Notes under the pieces: model-generated
Databases searched by the model: none
The model's input: only the letters and a program-made list of their open reading frames with translations
What the model was told of the DNA's origin: nothing
Part shown: positions 35,001 through 48,164 of the stretch, piece by piece
How positions within the stretch are numbered: the stretch's first letter is position 1
Layout of the letters: every line of letters begins with the position of its first letter
Position numbers and translations under genes: made by a program
Assembly: GCF_014356525.2 (NCBI RefSeq)
Contig: NC_052515.1
Span: 25,656,065 to 25,720,064, forward strand
From: Nilaparvata lugens
Lineage: Eukaryota; Arthropoda; Insecta; Hemiptera; Delphacidae
Reading direction: 5' to 3'
DNA: 64,000 nucleotides

Positions 35001-37880
35001 TATGTCCCACTCATGAGTTTCCTCATAATAATTCCCCTTATTTGTACATTGGTTGTGGATGGGTAACATAACCTGCAATTCATGTTTGCCATTTTGAAGC
35101 TCAGAAGGTTTTGAACTTCTGGTGACCTGGATTGTAGTACCATGTTGAGGGAAGGAAAAGGAAAGTTGAGAAGATAGTGAAATCGTTGATGATTTCTAGT
35201 GCAGTCTGCCTTTTAAAGGTTCGATTTGATATGAGATGCTGAGTTTGAGATCTTGGCCAGAGTTGAAGAACAGAACTCCAGAGGTTTCCCTGAGTTTCTG
35301 TCTCAATCCATTTTATGATGATGGAAATATTGTAAGAGGAGGTGAAGGAGAAAGTGAATAAAGAAGGATGTGAGGAAGAAGAAAGAAGGGAGTTATTTGT
35401 ATTTGGAACTAGATGCTAGTCAACATTTTTATTTCAGTCGGTGTAATATTAACTACCAGGAGAGGTAGAAGCTGAATCTTATCCAGCAACCACCGTTGAA
35501 TTAAACGTCCAAGTCATTTACAATTTAAGTAACCCATTGTGTGTAGTATGTTTAATATGATAATTTGACAATCCTCTTTGATTATTGATGTAAGTTTTCC
35601 TCGATTAATTTATTATTGCTCAGACCCGTTGATTATTTTCTAGAACTAGGAGTTTATTTTTTATACATTTTTGTAGTGAGTAGTTTTTACACCCTAGAAT
35701 GTTTGCATAGAATTTGATTTGCCCGCTTTTCAAACTACCTGTTTACACTCATTTAGTATAAGCAATTTTGTAGTAGATTTTAGAATGTAGTTGTAATGTA
35801 TTTTTGGAAAGGTCTGCTAAGGTTTTTGCTGCTTTTCTTACTGTTTATGTAATGCTGCTGCTGCTACTGCTAATTATTGATTTCAACTGTTAATGCTTTT
35901 GCGTCTGCCTGCAATGTTGCAAAATAATAGATAAGCTGTTTGCTACTGTTCATCTCGTTGACAGTATTTTTACAATTAATTGTGTAAGCTGAAAGTTATA
36001 TATAGTACGTTGTCATAGAGTTTAGGAATAGGCCTAGAGCAAAGTTAAAACTTGTGGTAGATTATTTTTCTATTGCAGTTAGAATTTTGCTGACGACGAT
36101 ATTACAATCATATTTCTAACAAACCTTTCCTCACTCATCTCACTTCTTAGCTACCTATACAAATTTCCACGTGAATACTGATTAGTTTTTTGTAAAAGAC
36201 AATATCATAAAATATTTTTCTCTACTAAAAAAGTAGTGGTTAACTCTTCCAATACCGTACACGCAAGATAGAATACAGATTTTTGACTATCACACTACCT
36301 ACCTATATAACTAACCTTTTCATGGGACCATCTTACTTGCACAGATGGTTTAGTTGTTCGTTCAGGGTTTGGATTTTTTTTATCATGGAACAACTACCGT
36401 ATTATTATCATTGAAATTATATTGTTAAGATTAATCGTTCGTGTGGTTGTAAGTGTGTCCATTTATTAATACTAATAAGTTAACAATATTAATAACCGAA
36501 AACGTAACGAGAGTTCGGTGTTTTCAAATTTGCCGCCAAACACAAATGGCGCGTGCGCGCGCCGCTCTTCAAGGCGGATTGTTTAAATTTGTCGATTGAT
36601 AAAATATTACAGAATAAGATGTTTGATGGTGAGAAAGGCTTATGGCCAATATTTTATACTGCAAGTTGATATTATTATTGAGGTGTGCTACATTTATTAT
36701 TAGTTGTAAGACGTTTTCTGTCAAGTTATATTGTGTGTCGTAAGATTTAAGAATTGTTAAATTTAAAATTGTAGTTTGTAGCTGAGTTGTCTCCAACATA
36801 TCCTACTGTAATTTTATTATTATCGCCATCAGCCAGGATTTTTAAAGTAAATCTGTAATATCATCGATTGCTTTCTAATACAAACAGTTATTCTGCGAAG
36901 TTCTACAAGTTGCTTATTCTTTGCAGAACGCTTTGGAAAAAATGATTGTAGCCTACTGTTCCATTTTTAAAATTAGATCGTCCATTAATTTGATTGTAGC
37001 CTGAGGATCTTGAGAGCATGTTGACATAATCTAATCAACTCATGCCAAATTAATAAATCATTAATCAACTGATTTTCCATTTGTCGTGCATACAAAAATA
37101 TACATATACCGTTACATAATAATTATTTACAATAATTTTCAATATATTTTGTCGTCCACTAAAACCTCTATGCCAATGATTGAAATGTTTCTAAATAAAA
37201 CTCTCAAATCTTATTATTAACTGTGCCAAAATTAGATTAAACTTTTAATATTGTAAATATTGTTAATGTTTCCGGATCAACATAGTTTGTGTAATACAAT
37301 AATAATAATGATTCAAATATAAACCCAATAATTAATTAAATCAATAATAATTGAATGAATAATTGTGAGAACTCTGCATTCAACAAATTATTGAAAAAAA
37401 TAATTTTTGCTAAAGTCACGCTTGATTTTCATTTGTTTTTTATAGCCTCTAAAACATACAATTATGCCGGGGTAAAATGTGTGTATATTATATAATTCAT
37501 AATCGAAAGTTAAATTCAATTCTAGAATCAATTGATGAAGAATATATATTGCCAACATGTATCCTCAGATCCTCTCTACATAATATATAATATACAACTC
37601 TCTTATCAGATTTAAGTCATTGGTTGGTCAAAGTTTGCTCAATTCTACCGATTAGAACGTACGATATCAAAATTCATTCACTAAACGCTTCAGTTACAAA
37701 TTTATGTCAATAGCAAGCATAAATTAATAGAGTAAAATACAGTAAAATTATTGCAAAAACTGTAACTATCCACATGAATGAGCTACTGTACAAAATTTAC
37801 AACTGATCATATCCAGATTGCCATCTACATTCAAATTTCAAAAACAAATTTGATGGTAAAATAGTTCACAGGAAATTTGG
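29073..37880. other. Long AT-rich noncoding stretch
   Basis: No convincing exon on either strand. Visible structure: a repeat at 32250-32360 (featured separately), a small direct duplication at 34333-34460 (blocks around gaaaattgtaactaaatcaa), a (CTG)n run at about 35852 and an isolated GC-rich spot at 36530-36580. It may include extended brat 3' UTR, noncoding RNA or intergenic DNA. Confidence 0.45.
32250..32360 (+). repeat. Dispersed repeat with gaatgaataaa tail
   Basis: The block from taaatttgggagagaaatag through ttatttttctctccctatca and tattgtatgaatgaataaa recurs inverted at about 51235-51350, in part at 19541-19600, and its tail recurs at 51625-51670. It looks like the 3' part of a retroposon family ending in A-rich GAATGAATAAA. 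Confidence 0.65.
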
Positions 37881-37884
37881 ATTA

Positions 37885-38032
37885 ATTTCACGAGCCCCGT
37901 CGGTCCCGGCTGCCTAAAAAGCAGTCGTTAGGTCATGTCAGAGGCCCTGAAATTGATCAGTTGCGACCTGAAAACTCTGACACCAGACCTGAGCCAGCCC
38001 AGTGACCTCGATATTATTATTATTATAGCTCA
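37885..38032 (+). mobile_element. LINE/SINE 3'-end fragment with ATT tail
   Basis: The segment contains cccgtcggtcccggctgc, then gcagtcgttaggtcatgtca, tgaaattgatcagttgcgac and agcccagtgacctcgatatt, followed by (att)n. A conserved GC-richer block with a short simple-repeat tail is the structure of a non-LTR 3' end or a SINE that shares it. I recognise this block as common in hemipteran genomes (recollection, unsearched). Confidence 0.7.
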
Positions 38033-41000
38033 TTTGTGGATAATTACAGCTAATATTATAAAAAAATGAGATGGAATGAACGATAAGGTACAATATTTTT
38101 TTACAAAAGCGTTTAAACAAATAACTTTGACTATCAAAAAGCACATCGATTTATCAGTGTGTTTGATTGGTTGTAAAGAGTCATGTTGAATTTCAAACTT
38201 CCTCAATGTTATGTATCTGGTTAAATTTATAAATTTTTAAACGATGTTTGAATTATTACAATTTGGTACAAAATTTTTTTGTTGGCTAATGATGTTGAAT
38301 ATTATATGAAATGTGTTCCTTTCTAGTCTGTGTATTTTTAAACGTTGAACTGTATCTACTGCTCTCAATTACTTTTTGATTGGATTTATTCCATTTGATT
38401 CTGGATCCTTATCAAAAATATTGGAGGGTCTTTTCTAATAATTCGAGTATCCTATAGGTATCTAAAAAATATTTATCCATCTGAGAAATACGTCAATTAC
38501 TAATGATATAATACAGCAAGATAAACAAATACATCTCTACCTCCTTCTACACTTGTTCTGTTAGTTCACAACAATATTAACATGTATGTGTACCACCGAA
38601 TAAAGGGTAAAACACCTGTAATAATTATTTTGGAATAATGAAATTTTATAGATGGGAGTTGTTTAAAAATATTTGGAAACTAAATTGGTTCATCTATCAT
38701 TCAATTGCTCGATAACAGAATGATTTTGGGTTGTTACAAAATCACAACATTTCTTACATTTCATTGAATTTTTGAACAATTTTCATTGTAATCTGAGTTT
38801 ATTTTCCAAATCAAAAAGTAGCTGAGAGTTAGTCTGTTGAAAACTGTGTTACGGACTACTCAAACTTTTAAAACATGACAGATTTTCCGATCGACATTTG
38901 TGAAGAATAACTCTGTTTCTAAATGCTCAAATCGACTCTTCGTGAGAGTCTGATATCAAAGTAGTCTCTTGAACATTGTTTTGTCCGGTGTTTTAAATCT
39001 ATATTGATTGATTGATATTGTAAGAAGACAAAACACGTTTAGTACATCGATGAAGAAGTCACAGTATTGTTAGATATAAAAAATGTGAGAGACCTAAACT
39101 AGATTGACTTCACATATTGGACCGGCCTTTTATTGTTGAATTGTATTTTATTGAAGATTGTTCGCAACAATGATGGTATTGTGTGTTGGAAAGTAATTTT
39201 TATCATATATGAATACTGTTCCCCATGAGTTTTTACTACCTATTTTGAGGTCTAACATTTTATTGATGTGTATTAAACTGTAATGAACGTAATCTATTAT
39301 TCTTATTAATAATGTACTATGTGTAATGATAGGAAAGAACGTAAAGCACAAGTGTTATGTTATTGTATTGTTTTAGGCCTATGAAAATAATATTATACTT
39401 TCAATAAAAAAATACTTGTATTCTAAGACTGATGTTTCTACTTTTGAAGTGAATAATGAAAATATATGATATTTTTGCGACCAGTTAATGATACTACATG
39501 CAAAAAAGAAAAATAATGATAATAAACGTTATGAAGTTTTTTAATGGGGTAATAATTAGCTAAACGTTATACATACAGACCAGAATGCACACTTTTGATT
39601 TATTGATTTGTTTTAAAATTGGATAGGGTTCCATTTATGATTGTAAGGATACAAAAAATATTGTAAGGTTATTGGTCCTACTGGAAAATATGAAACAAAT
39701 CTTTGAAAATGTGACAACTTTCCAGTTTTTACTCGTTATTTTAGAACGAATAAACAGTATTTTTATGGTGAAATTCTGCTTGGATTGCACTTTGCAGCTT
39801 GTATGGAAACAATCAAGCCACCCCATTCAGATAAACTCACAAATAAAACCTTTTCGAACTCTTAAATGATAAAATTTTCACAAAACATAAACAAATAGAT
39901 TTCAAAATTCGGTTTCACTTCTATTGTTTAGTACTACTTTCATTCTTCTAATTCTCCTTCTTATATTCTTATCTTTAAAGTATTTGTACAATTATTATAC
40001 TAGGCAATATCTTCATGACATTAATGCTTAGATGTGTACTGCGTGATTTTCGATTTTTAATAATTATAAAAGTAAAACTTAATTATTATAGAAAGCGAAA
40101 CAAGGAGTTGCTGAATCGTTCTTTCTAAAAATAACATTTTATCATAATATTAAAAACATGCATACATTCCTTGAAGTTAAGGAACAAGGATAGATTTTTG
40201 ATAATAATAATTAATGTATATTGTATTTCGCTTTATTGGCCAGTATCCCATTCGTTTTCATTGTATAACTTTTATTATTATTTATTAGTTTTATCTTAGT
40301 ACTCTTTTGTTAGTCTGCATATTTTCACAATAAAAATCAATTGAAACAAACATATTTTGTAGTTTACTATTATCAATAATATCATGATGTGAACTTTTTA
40401 AAACTTGAAACAAATTAAATGTAAGTACCTAATTTGGTCAGTTTCATTCGTTACAGTAATGTTTGATTATTGATTTTTAATATGAAGTGAAAGATTGTAA
40501 AATTATTTTTTATTGAAATGAAATAAATGAGTTATGTATAATGTGCCGGCTAAGTTATTCAAAAAACCCTGATTCATATTTAATTCAATAATTCAACTTA
40601 TATTATTTAAGGATAGAATAGTCCAACTACCTCTGGATCTTGATAAAACTCTGGAAAAATACAGCAGGAGACTACCTAAACTTGTAAGCACGATATTGCC
40701 TTGCTTGAGAGAGTCCTTTTTGAACCAAATTATTATTTTATAACTATTTTTGGTATAGTTAATTACTTATTCGATAGTGTATTGGGAATAGGCTACCCTA
40801 CACTACAGTACAGTATCACCATTGGGCCCAATTCACTTACACTGGAGTGACGTAGCGGTGGCATGGCATTGACTTTTTGTCACTTCCACGCCACTCCTAT
40901 ATGAACATATGGGACAAATTTCAGCCGAATCTGACATTGGTTCCCCTGAAGGAAAAATGGACAAAATCATAAAATTCGTCAATCATTTTTAAGGATACTA

Positions 41001-41369
41001 AAGTGAATGGACTGATTTGGTTGATTTTGGTACCTAATTATAGATCTTGAGGAGACAAACGCAGGAATATGATGAAAATGATATACACACACATGAGTTC
41101 AGGAGGTTCGACCAATTTTGTGAACATTACAAAAATCTAAGAATGGTTGAACTTGCCACGCTTATGCTACTTGATGCGAGGAACACGAATCTGAAATATA
41201 TAGCTCTTCAACATTTGTAGATCGCTTTTCAACAATTTAGAAATATAACCAATTTACAAAATATTTTGAAAATTTATTATTAAATCACTGAAAAATATGA
41301 TATATTATTGACGAATAAAAATGTACTTAGTTGATTATTAATAAGAATGAACAGTTATTACATCAGATA
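38033..41369. other. AT-rich noncoding stretch
   Basis: Several AATAAA motifs occur (about 39401, 40330 and 40520). A short hairpin-like stretch lies at 40830-40920. No coding segment was supported. Confidence 0.45.
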
Positions 41370-41450
41370 TACTGGTATTAGCCATCCTCTATGGAAGACA
41401 GTACAGAGAATCGGCAGCGATGTACTCTAATCTTTTTCAGTAACATTATA
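41370..41450. mobile_element. Internal fragment of Family A
   Basis: The segment tactggtattagccatcctc...gaatcggcagcgatgt matches, in the inverted sense, the inner block of the copies at 19089, 42607 and 53088. Terminal motifs are absent, so this is a remnant. Confidence 0.55.
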
Positions 41451-41787
41451 AAGCTGGGTTTTCGTTTACGCGTAAATGCAGTCGTCTATCACGACAGGGA
41501 GAATCTCGAATTGGGTAGATTTCAATTTGTCCACATAACCTGAAAGATTATGTTCAATTATGTTTTAATAGGGCAGGTTGATCTTTTACTTTTTCATACA
41601 ATATGTTGATATTATTAGAAATGTTTAATTCTTTAATAATAAAGACAAATAATGGAAAGTTATTTGATCAGCTGTTTTAGCACACTTGAAATTTGGACAA
41701 TATGAATGTCAACAAAGCTTGTCGTCGTCCATTGCGGAAATTTATGCACAAACGAAAATGCACCGTTAAGTGGACGTCAATAATGTT

Positions 41788-42007
41788 ATATAGTGAGGTC
41801 CACGTTATAATGGCAGTGGATAAAGATAGAAGAATAGCGATGCCGATTCTCTGCATCAATCAATTATATTTCTACACTGTAAAAAACATAATTGGCATCG
41901 TTGTGAACCTAGAAAAGGATAGTACCACCGGCTTTGTCGAATAATAGACAAGGATAGCAAAACCAAAGTTGATCAAATACTGTCATTATAACGTGGACCT
42001 CACTATA
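41788..42007. mobile_element. Family A miniature element, complete 0.2-kb form
   Basis: The ends are tatatagtgaggtccacgtt and ataacgtggacctcactata. The interior matches the 1388-1598 copy nearly base for base (agaagaatagcg, tctctgcat, gaacctagaaaagga). Both ends show tata, compatible with a TA target site. Confidence 0.88.
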
Positions 42008-42606
42008 TGTCTGTGAAATATAATAAATATGCTTTCTGCTTCAAAGACATTCAACGACGGTCAAATGTAACAACCTAGAATTATTGATTCAATCAAGTTC
42101 TCTTTGTGTCCAGACAGGGTACCATGAGAGATATACTTAATTGAAAAGGTTTGTTCTCAATATTGGTTTTAGAAATTGCTGATCAATCTCATTTTATGTT
42201 ACCCATCAAAACCTAGTTTATTATATACTCGATTCTCATTCAAAATTTTTATTGAAAAGTCTTTCATTTTGAGCTTTCTTTTTTGACCACTGAGCAGTGA
42301 TAGCACAGACAGATACAGTCAGCAGTGGCACACTGGCAGCCGATGCGATGCGTGCTATCTGCGAAACAAGACAATATTCTGGAAGCCCAAAAAAAGCCCT
42401 AAATATTGGCATATGTTTTAAATTTTGGGCTCGATATGGTGGGGCCAGCTTCACAGCGGTCATTTTATTTGAAGATTCAGTCAGCAGAGCTTTTACTTTG
42501 AATGTTGACCACTAGGTAGCAGCACTAGTCGAATGAGCTCGACTTTCTTTCGAGAGAAAATTGAATCGTAATTATACACAAACATGCGCTATTTCTCTTT
42601 AGCGCT
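42008..42606. other. Noncoding stretch between two Family A elements
   Basis: It has higher complexity than its surroundings and includes gcagtgatagcacagacag. Overlapping frames on both strands exceed 70 codons at about 42236-42515. I recognise no product and do not call a gene. Confidence 0.4.
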
Positions 42607-42970
42607 CTGTGAGGTCTACGTTATAATGGCAGTAGAGAAAGATAGGAGAACGACGTTGCCGATCCTCTGTCTAGTCAATGCCTTCTATAAGCGATAGCTG
42701 ATTCAGGTTTATTGATGTGATATTAACTGTTCATTCTCGTTTAGAATAATCAATTATATTTTATTAAGCAAGAAATTATATTTTCTATAATTTTATAATG
42801 AATTTTCATTATTAAAATAAAATATTATTAATTGTACATTGTTAAGAGACGATCTGGCAACAGAGCAAAGCAAGAAAGAGATAGCGCTATCCGCTTTGTT
42901 GAATGATGGACAAGGATAGCAATATCATTGCTAATCAAACACTGCCATTATAACGTGGACCTCACTATAG
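42607..42970. mobile_element. Family A element, 0.36-kb form
   Basis: The ends are ctgtgaggtctacgttataa and ccattataacgtggacctca then ctatag. The inner blocks gccgatcctctgtct and gacgatctggcaacagagca are shared with the copy at 19089. This copy looks like that one with part of its AT-rich centre deleted. Confidence 0.87.
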
Positions 42971-45900
42971 GTGGGCATTTTGAGAGGATCTATCTCACCA
43001 CCACCCTTCTACACAACAGAAATATCAGACATGAGTAGGATTGGAACGCTGCATGACAAGTCTGACACCGATATTGATGGGGCCCTTTCAAAGCACATAT
43101 ATTGACAAAACACAAAAGATCCTGTCTCAAACTTGATTTTTTCGAGATTATTTCCCAGGTTTTCACTCATCAACTATCAAATTAATAATACATCATTGAA
43201 CCTAAGAGTTTATATCTACAAAAATGGTATGAATTGAATCAACACTTTACAATAAATAGTTTTATTCCTGTATAAAAACTATACACATTTTTACAACAGT
43301 ATAAAAATATTCCTGGCACAATTTATGCCTTCTCGGCACATTATTCCATAAACTATAAAATTATCCAATTCAACTATTAATATTATTTATTCGATCATTT
43401 CATAAGATTTTACTCTTTTATAAAAATACGAGTACAGTATAATAGTCTAGGGTGTTGCTTCTAATACGTGCAAGAATGCTTATACTGCAATTCATCAAGC
43501 CAACAATATTGATCTTCAACAATTTTTGAATAGTTATTTTCACTCACACTTGGTAAGTCTTCAATTTGAAACAAACTCTCTTCTCACTGAGTCCTTACAT
43601 CAATATTCTAGCACACATTTTCATCAAAATATTCACAATATCACAAAATATAATAATATAATGTACCTTATTGCTGATAAAATAATAATTAATAAACAAT
43701 GATGCAATGAATGATGGGAAACATAAAAGTATCAAGTACTCACTCAATAGTAATAAAATAATATTCAAGGGTTATTGGAGATTTTGTGATGATTATGTTC
43801 CTCATTTATGTCTTGAAACATAAAACAGTAATTTATCGTTAGTGATGTTCAAGTATCTGTTAAGTTGGTCAATAATATAACTCTTGACGAGCAATTTCTG
43901 GTTCTGATAGTTATTTGAATGAATAATATTAGTGATACCATTTAGTAATAATTAAGAAATCAGAAGTTTTCTTTACTTGGAACCATATTTGTCATATATT
44001 ATTGTGAATTGTAAAGTGTGTATGATGTACTTTCAAATACATTTGAATTTGATACAAGAATTGATAAACATAGTTGGTGTCAATAACAGGAAAATAGTAT
44101 CTATCAAGCAGGTAGGAATGAGGTGTGAGGTAGGCTAAATTGTAATAATAAAAAATTATGCTTTTTCTAAGAAAAAACATGGAATCAGTGAATATACAAT
44201 TGGAAAAAAATGATTTCGCCCATCCAGATGGGATGAAAACTAAATAAGACATAGACTTCTCTGAAAAGGAATGTGGGTAGCCCTGGATAGAAGGCGGTGA
44301 ATTTTCAGGAAATTGTCCAAAAATGCCAAACTTAACTCACACTTTCTAAATGATAAAAAATGGACTACTACTGTAGTTCTTCAATACTGGAATATGGATA
44401 TGTATTTGAAAGGAATGTAGCACGGGGAGTAAACTATATTATAGAACCGTTACGGTATTTCTACATAAAACTATTTCAATGCATCTTAGAAAAATCACTT
44501 GTATAAAAATTATGTACATTGATGAATAAACATCCGGAATCTGAGATTCCGATACAAGATTATTTAAGAATAAACCAATGATAAGATGTAACTCAATTAG
44601 AAAAAGGTTCAACTAATTAGATTAAAAAGTCATTTTTTCAAATACTCCGAATTCCTTCTATACAAGTTAATGGAATAAGATTTGAAATATAAATCAGATG
44701 TAAACTAAATACTAACTTACACGAACATTATTAATTAAACATGATCTAAACGACATGCCTTCTTAAAAAGTAAACTAAAAAATGTATACCCTGTTAATTC
44801 AAACTGAACATTCTAGTAAATAAAAATCTACTACTAAGGAATTCATTTTTAAAAATACATTTGGAACAAATTTATTTACAATATTATTTTCATTCACAAA
44901 GTGGAGCACGATATAAAATGCTTCTCAACAGATAAAACTTGTTAAGCAACTGTCAACTCTATTTTGCTCAGTCTTATCAAGAGTTTCAAAATTGAAACTT
45001 GTTTTTATTCAATTTAGATGTGATTTCATCTACAGCTGCCCAGTGGGATATAATTTATTACACTTGTTATATTACAGAACGTATAGAATATTTCAGATTG
45101 GGGAAACAAGGATATAATGTGTTCAAAGTATCAGTTTTTAAAATCAGATCATACTCAGAGCACAAAGCTTTGACCGATCAATTTCCTACGTGAATTAGGC
45201 TACATATTAGCCAAAGTTAGTAGACAGATGAGTTCCCCACCACTTTGAATCTTAGACCTGTGAGTGTTCAACCTTCTGTTGTATATTAGCAACATTTTTT
45301 TAGTATTAGAATTGTCTTTCAAAAATGACCACATGGGATGGGTTTTCACACCAGGTGTAATAAACGTGGATATCTTCCTCAACAGAAATAAGTTCTTTCA
45401 ATGATAAATTTTCCATTACACCACATCACTATATTATTTGTTCCTTTCTGATTTTTACATCGGAATTCAATTAAAATTCAATACATTGAAAAACATTTCC
45501 TTCAGAGGTGAATATTCGAGGATTAACAGTACAAAATAATGCAAACAAGATGATCTTGTCAACTTGAAAAAGGTATGCTAATGAAAACGATAAAATCATC
45601 AACCAATAATTGGAAGAGCTAGTGATGATTTCAACAAATACATCATGGACTATTCATAAATATCAACTAAAATATTTCGTCAGCACATTAAATTAGCACA
45701 GGAATAGTTAGCAATAATGTTCTTTCACACTTAGTACACTCGCCTTCAAGAATGATGATCTTATTTATATTTTGAACAAGTATTCTCTCGAAACTTCCAA
45801 TCGAAATTATTTGTTTTATTTTGGAAGACAAACGATAATTATTACACATTATCGATCAACGTGATACGATATTAACACATGTTCGAGATCTAATTTATAC

Positions 45901-46116
45901 TCAATTAATCCATAATTATTATCTTGATCGTAAGAAGTTTAGTCCGTTAATGAGTTAGTTGATTGAATAGATTGCTATTCAAGTATTCACATATACAGTA
46001 TCTGGAAAATTAGTACAGCAACAACATTGATATTCCAACTGGAAACTGTGATACAACTCCCCTCAATAAACAACAATGCTATTTTTGTGGCTCTAGTATT
46101 TCATCACAAACTGTTG
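42971..46116. other. AT-rich noncoding stretch
   Basis: No exon or element is clear. The 3' end of the minus-strand fat-like transcript is expected somewhere in the upper part of this stretch or just above it; I could not choose a polyadenylation signal. Confidence 0.45.
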
Positions 46117-46270
46117 AGGTGCGTACCGACTTACGCGCCACAAACACATGCATTTCATTTTCCATCAACTTATTATACCTTCATCTTACAAATACAAATA
46201 TAATTAGCTGAACATCAGTTGACGAAAAGCGAAATGCACGTGTTCGTGGCGCATAAGTCTGTACGCACCT
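46117..46270. mobile_element. Family C miniature element, copy 2
   Basis: The left end aggtgcgtaccgacttacgc is inverted at the right end as gcataagtctgtacgcacct. Inner arms carry gcatttca and its inverse around an agctgaacatcag centre. It lies about 0.5 kb past the fat-like stop codon, so it may be transcribed in that gene's 3' UTR. Confidence 0.83.
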
Positions 46271-46782
46271 TTACATTCACAGTAGGGATAGGTCTTCTTC
46301 TACAGTAGAGGGATAGAAGATTTCTATTATTTGTAGAAGTAAAGTTTTTTATAATTGGAATTATGTATTACATCCAAAATGTTTTTTGCCTCGACATTGG
46401 TTTGGATAAGAAGTAAAAGTTATCACTCATTTTCTCATAATAGGTACATTATTCCTCATTATTACAAATTACTTAATATCCCACATAGAAACTTCAGATC
46501 CAATCTGCAAGGGTTTGTCAATAGTTTAAACAACTGTTTCAAGAAAATGTCGTTCGAAATCTGTATAATATGGTATTACAACGAGTAGCCAAAAATAATT
46601 GTTTCGTAGACAATCTATCAACATTTGAAGTAGAATAATTGGTGATAGAATAATGTTGGCAGAGAGGAAGCTCGGGCATACATAACCTCAATTATTTTGG
46701 CGACAGGAAACACAAACCGGCACGACACCTTCGACGCAGCTAGATAATAGAGTGCCCTGCTCAGTTTGTGAGTGGCGATGCG

Positions 46783-46946
46783 CTATGTTGGCACGTCAGA
46801 GTCCTCTATGTCGCAGACGTTCGTTGACAGGTCGCTGTGACTGGGATAGCTGCGCGGAAATCCATAGGGTATCACGTCCTCCTCCTCGCTACGATAGGTT
46901 AGGTACAGTTCTTCGTCCAGGGTGGCTAGGTCACGGGCTGGGTCCA
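46783..46946 (-). CDS. kug: fat-like cadherin, last coding exon (C-terminal tail)
   Basis: A 3' splice site (ttcttcccgcag) is followed by 164 bases ending in TAG. Joined to the preceding exon in phase 1, it reads VDPARDLATLDEELYLTY, then an acidic stretch, IPYGFPRSYPSHSDLST and NVCDIEDSDVPT-stop. An acidic, Tyr-containing C-terminus fits the cytoplasmic tails of FAT1/2/3 and Kugelei. The final residues do not form a classical class I PDZ ligand, unlike human FAT1, which ends in TEV. Confidence 0.88.
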
Positions 46947-47063
46947 CTGCGGGAAGAAATAAAACAATAATTGTTGAAAATAGTCGAGAAGTTTGTTCAC
47001 CATGAAGCTTTCAGTGCAGGGTACTGTACAGAACTGGATGCCAGAAGTGGCCACCATAAGATG

Positions 47064-47234
47064 AAGCTGGATTCCCACATTTCAGTATCAGTGTTCGGTA
47101 CAGTGAAAATATTATTCCTATAGTTTCTAATGGGACTATTCTCACAGTCCAGTATGAATAGTCCCATTTGAACTAATGCTATTTTCACTGTATCGTACAC
47201 GTTCACTGATATACTGACTGTGGGAATCCAACTT
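47064..47234. mobile_element. Foldback element in the last fat-like intron
   Basis: The left end aagctggattcccacatttc and the right end ctgactgtgggaatccaact are inverted. Inner arms around cggtacagtgaaaat also pair. It has no coding capacity. Confidence 0.78.
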
Positions 47235-47319
47235 AGAGTTTCAGTTATACAGAACTGGATGACAACATCGCTAAAAATGGTGTATTCTCATGAAAAAGTT
47301 TGAAATTCTTGCAGTGTAA

Positions 47320-47533
47320 CGGTCAAAACATAATGGAGCGGTGAAGGTAGGTAGCGGAGAAGGTAGCTGAGAGTGTTGAAAAGTAAAGCATGTATTGAAA
47401 TATGTTAGAGACATAGAAGAGCGGCGGAGGTAGGGTAGAGGGTATAAGGATGTAGATACTTGCATTACTTTTCTAAACTATCAGCTACTTTCTCTGATAC
47501 CCTCTACCTTCAACGCTCCACTGTGTTTGGCTC
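47320..47533. mobile_element. Foldback element in the last fat-like intron
   Basis: The block ataatggagcggtgaaggta...gtagctgagag...aaaagtaaagca is inverted as tgcattacttttct...cagctactttctctg...accttcaacgctccactgtg. The arms have diverged by roughly a fifth, so it is older than its neighbours. Confidence 0.65.
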
Positions 47534-47554
47534 TTTTTCTATACTCTGAACTCT

Positions 47555-47932
47555 AAGGGCCGGTTTCCGAGCTCGGGATTTAGCTAAGTTCTAGACTTTA
47601 AACAGCTGGAGTAAGAAAATTGGCTTCCGAAACGGGGCGTAGTCGTAGTCATTGTCAAAGTCACGTTTGAATTAAATTTCAAAAAACTAGAAAATTAAAT
47701 ACAAAATAAAATAAAGAGAAAGTAGTGTAAAGTTTCAGCTGTTTTGAATTATTTAAAAATGTTTAATTTCGTCAAGGAAAATCGTTTCCAATTATAGAAA
47801 TGAGAAAATAAAAACTGCGACTACTGTTATAAAAACTGCGACTACGCCCCGTTTTGGAAAGCTAATTTTCAGACTCCAGCTGTTTAAAGTCTAGAACTTA
47901 ACTAAATCCCGAGCTCGGAAACCGGCCCTTAA
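47555..47932. mobile_element. TIR element with gggccggtttccgagctcgg ends
   Basis: The left end gggccggtttccgagctcgg (then gatttagctaagttctagac) is inverted at the right end as gtctagaacttaactaaatc (then ccgagctcggaaaccggccc). The arms extend over 100 bases, including cggggcgtagtcg and cgactacgccccg. The edges show taa and tta, compatible with a short AT target site. It is non-autonomous. Confidence 0.88.
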
Positions 47933-48164
47933 AGTCCGGACTAAACTCCAGGAAAAGCGCCATCACACAAGGACAGTATTGGCTTCCATTACGGGCAGCC
48001 AGTGAGTGTTTTAAGCTCTGTTCAGTAGCTCTACTCCTTCAACTACGTCTGGAAATGGAGATGGTACTTAGATGAAAAATATGAGCAGACTGCAGTTGAC
48101 AAGGTTGTAGAATGAATGCAATAACTGTGTAACACGCCAATATTTTCTCATTTAGGCCTAAGCG

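Noticed and set aside
37885..38032. Considered as a structured RNA gene because of its GC contrast
   Set aside because: The block with (att)n tail fits a non-LTR/SINE 3' end better.
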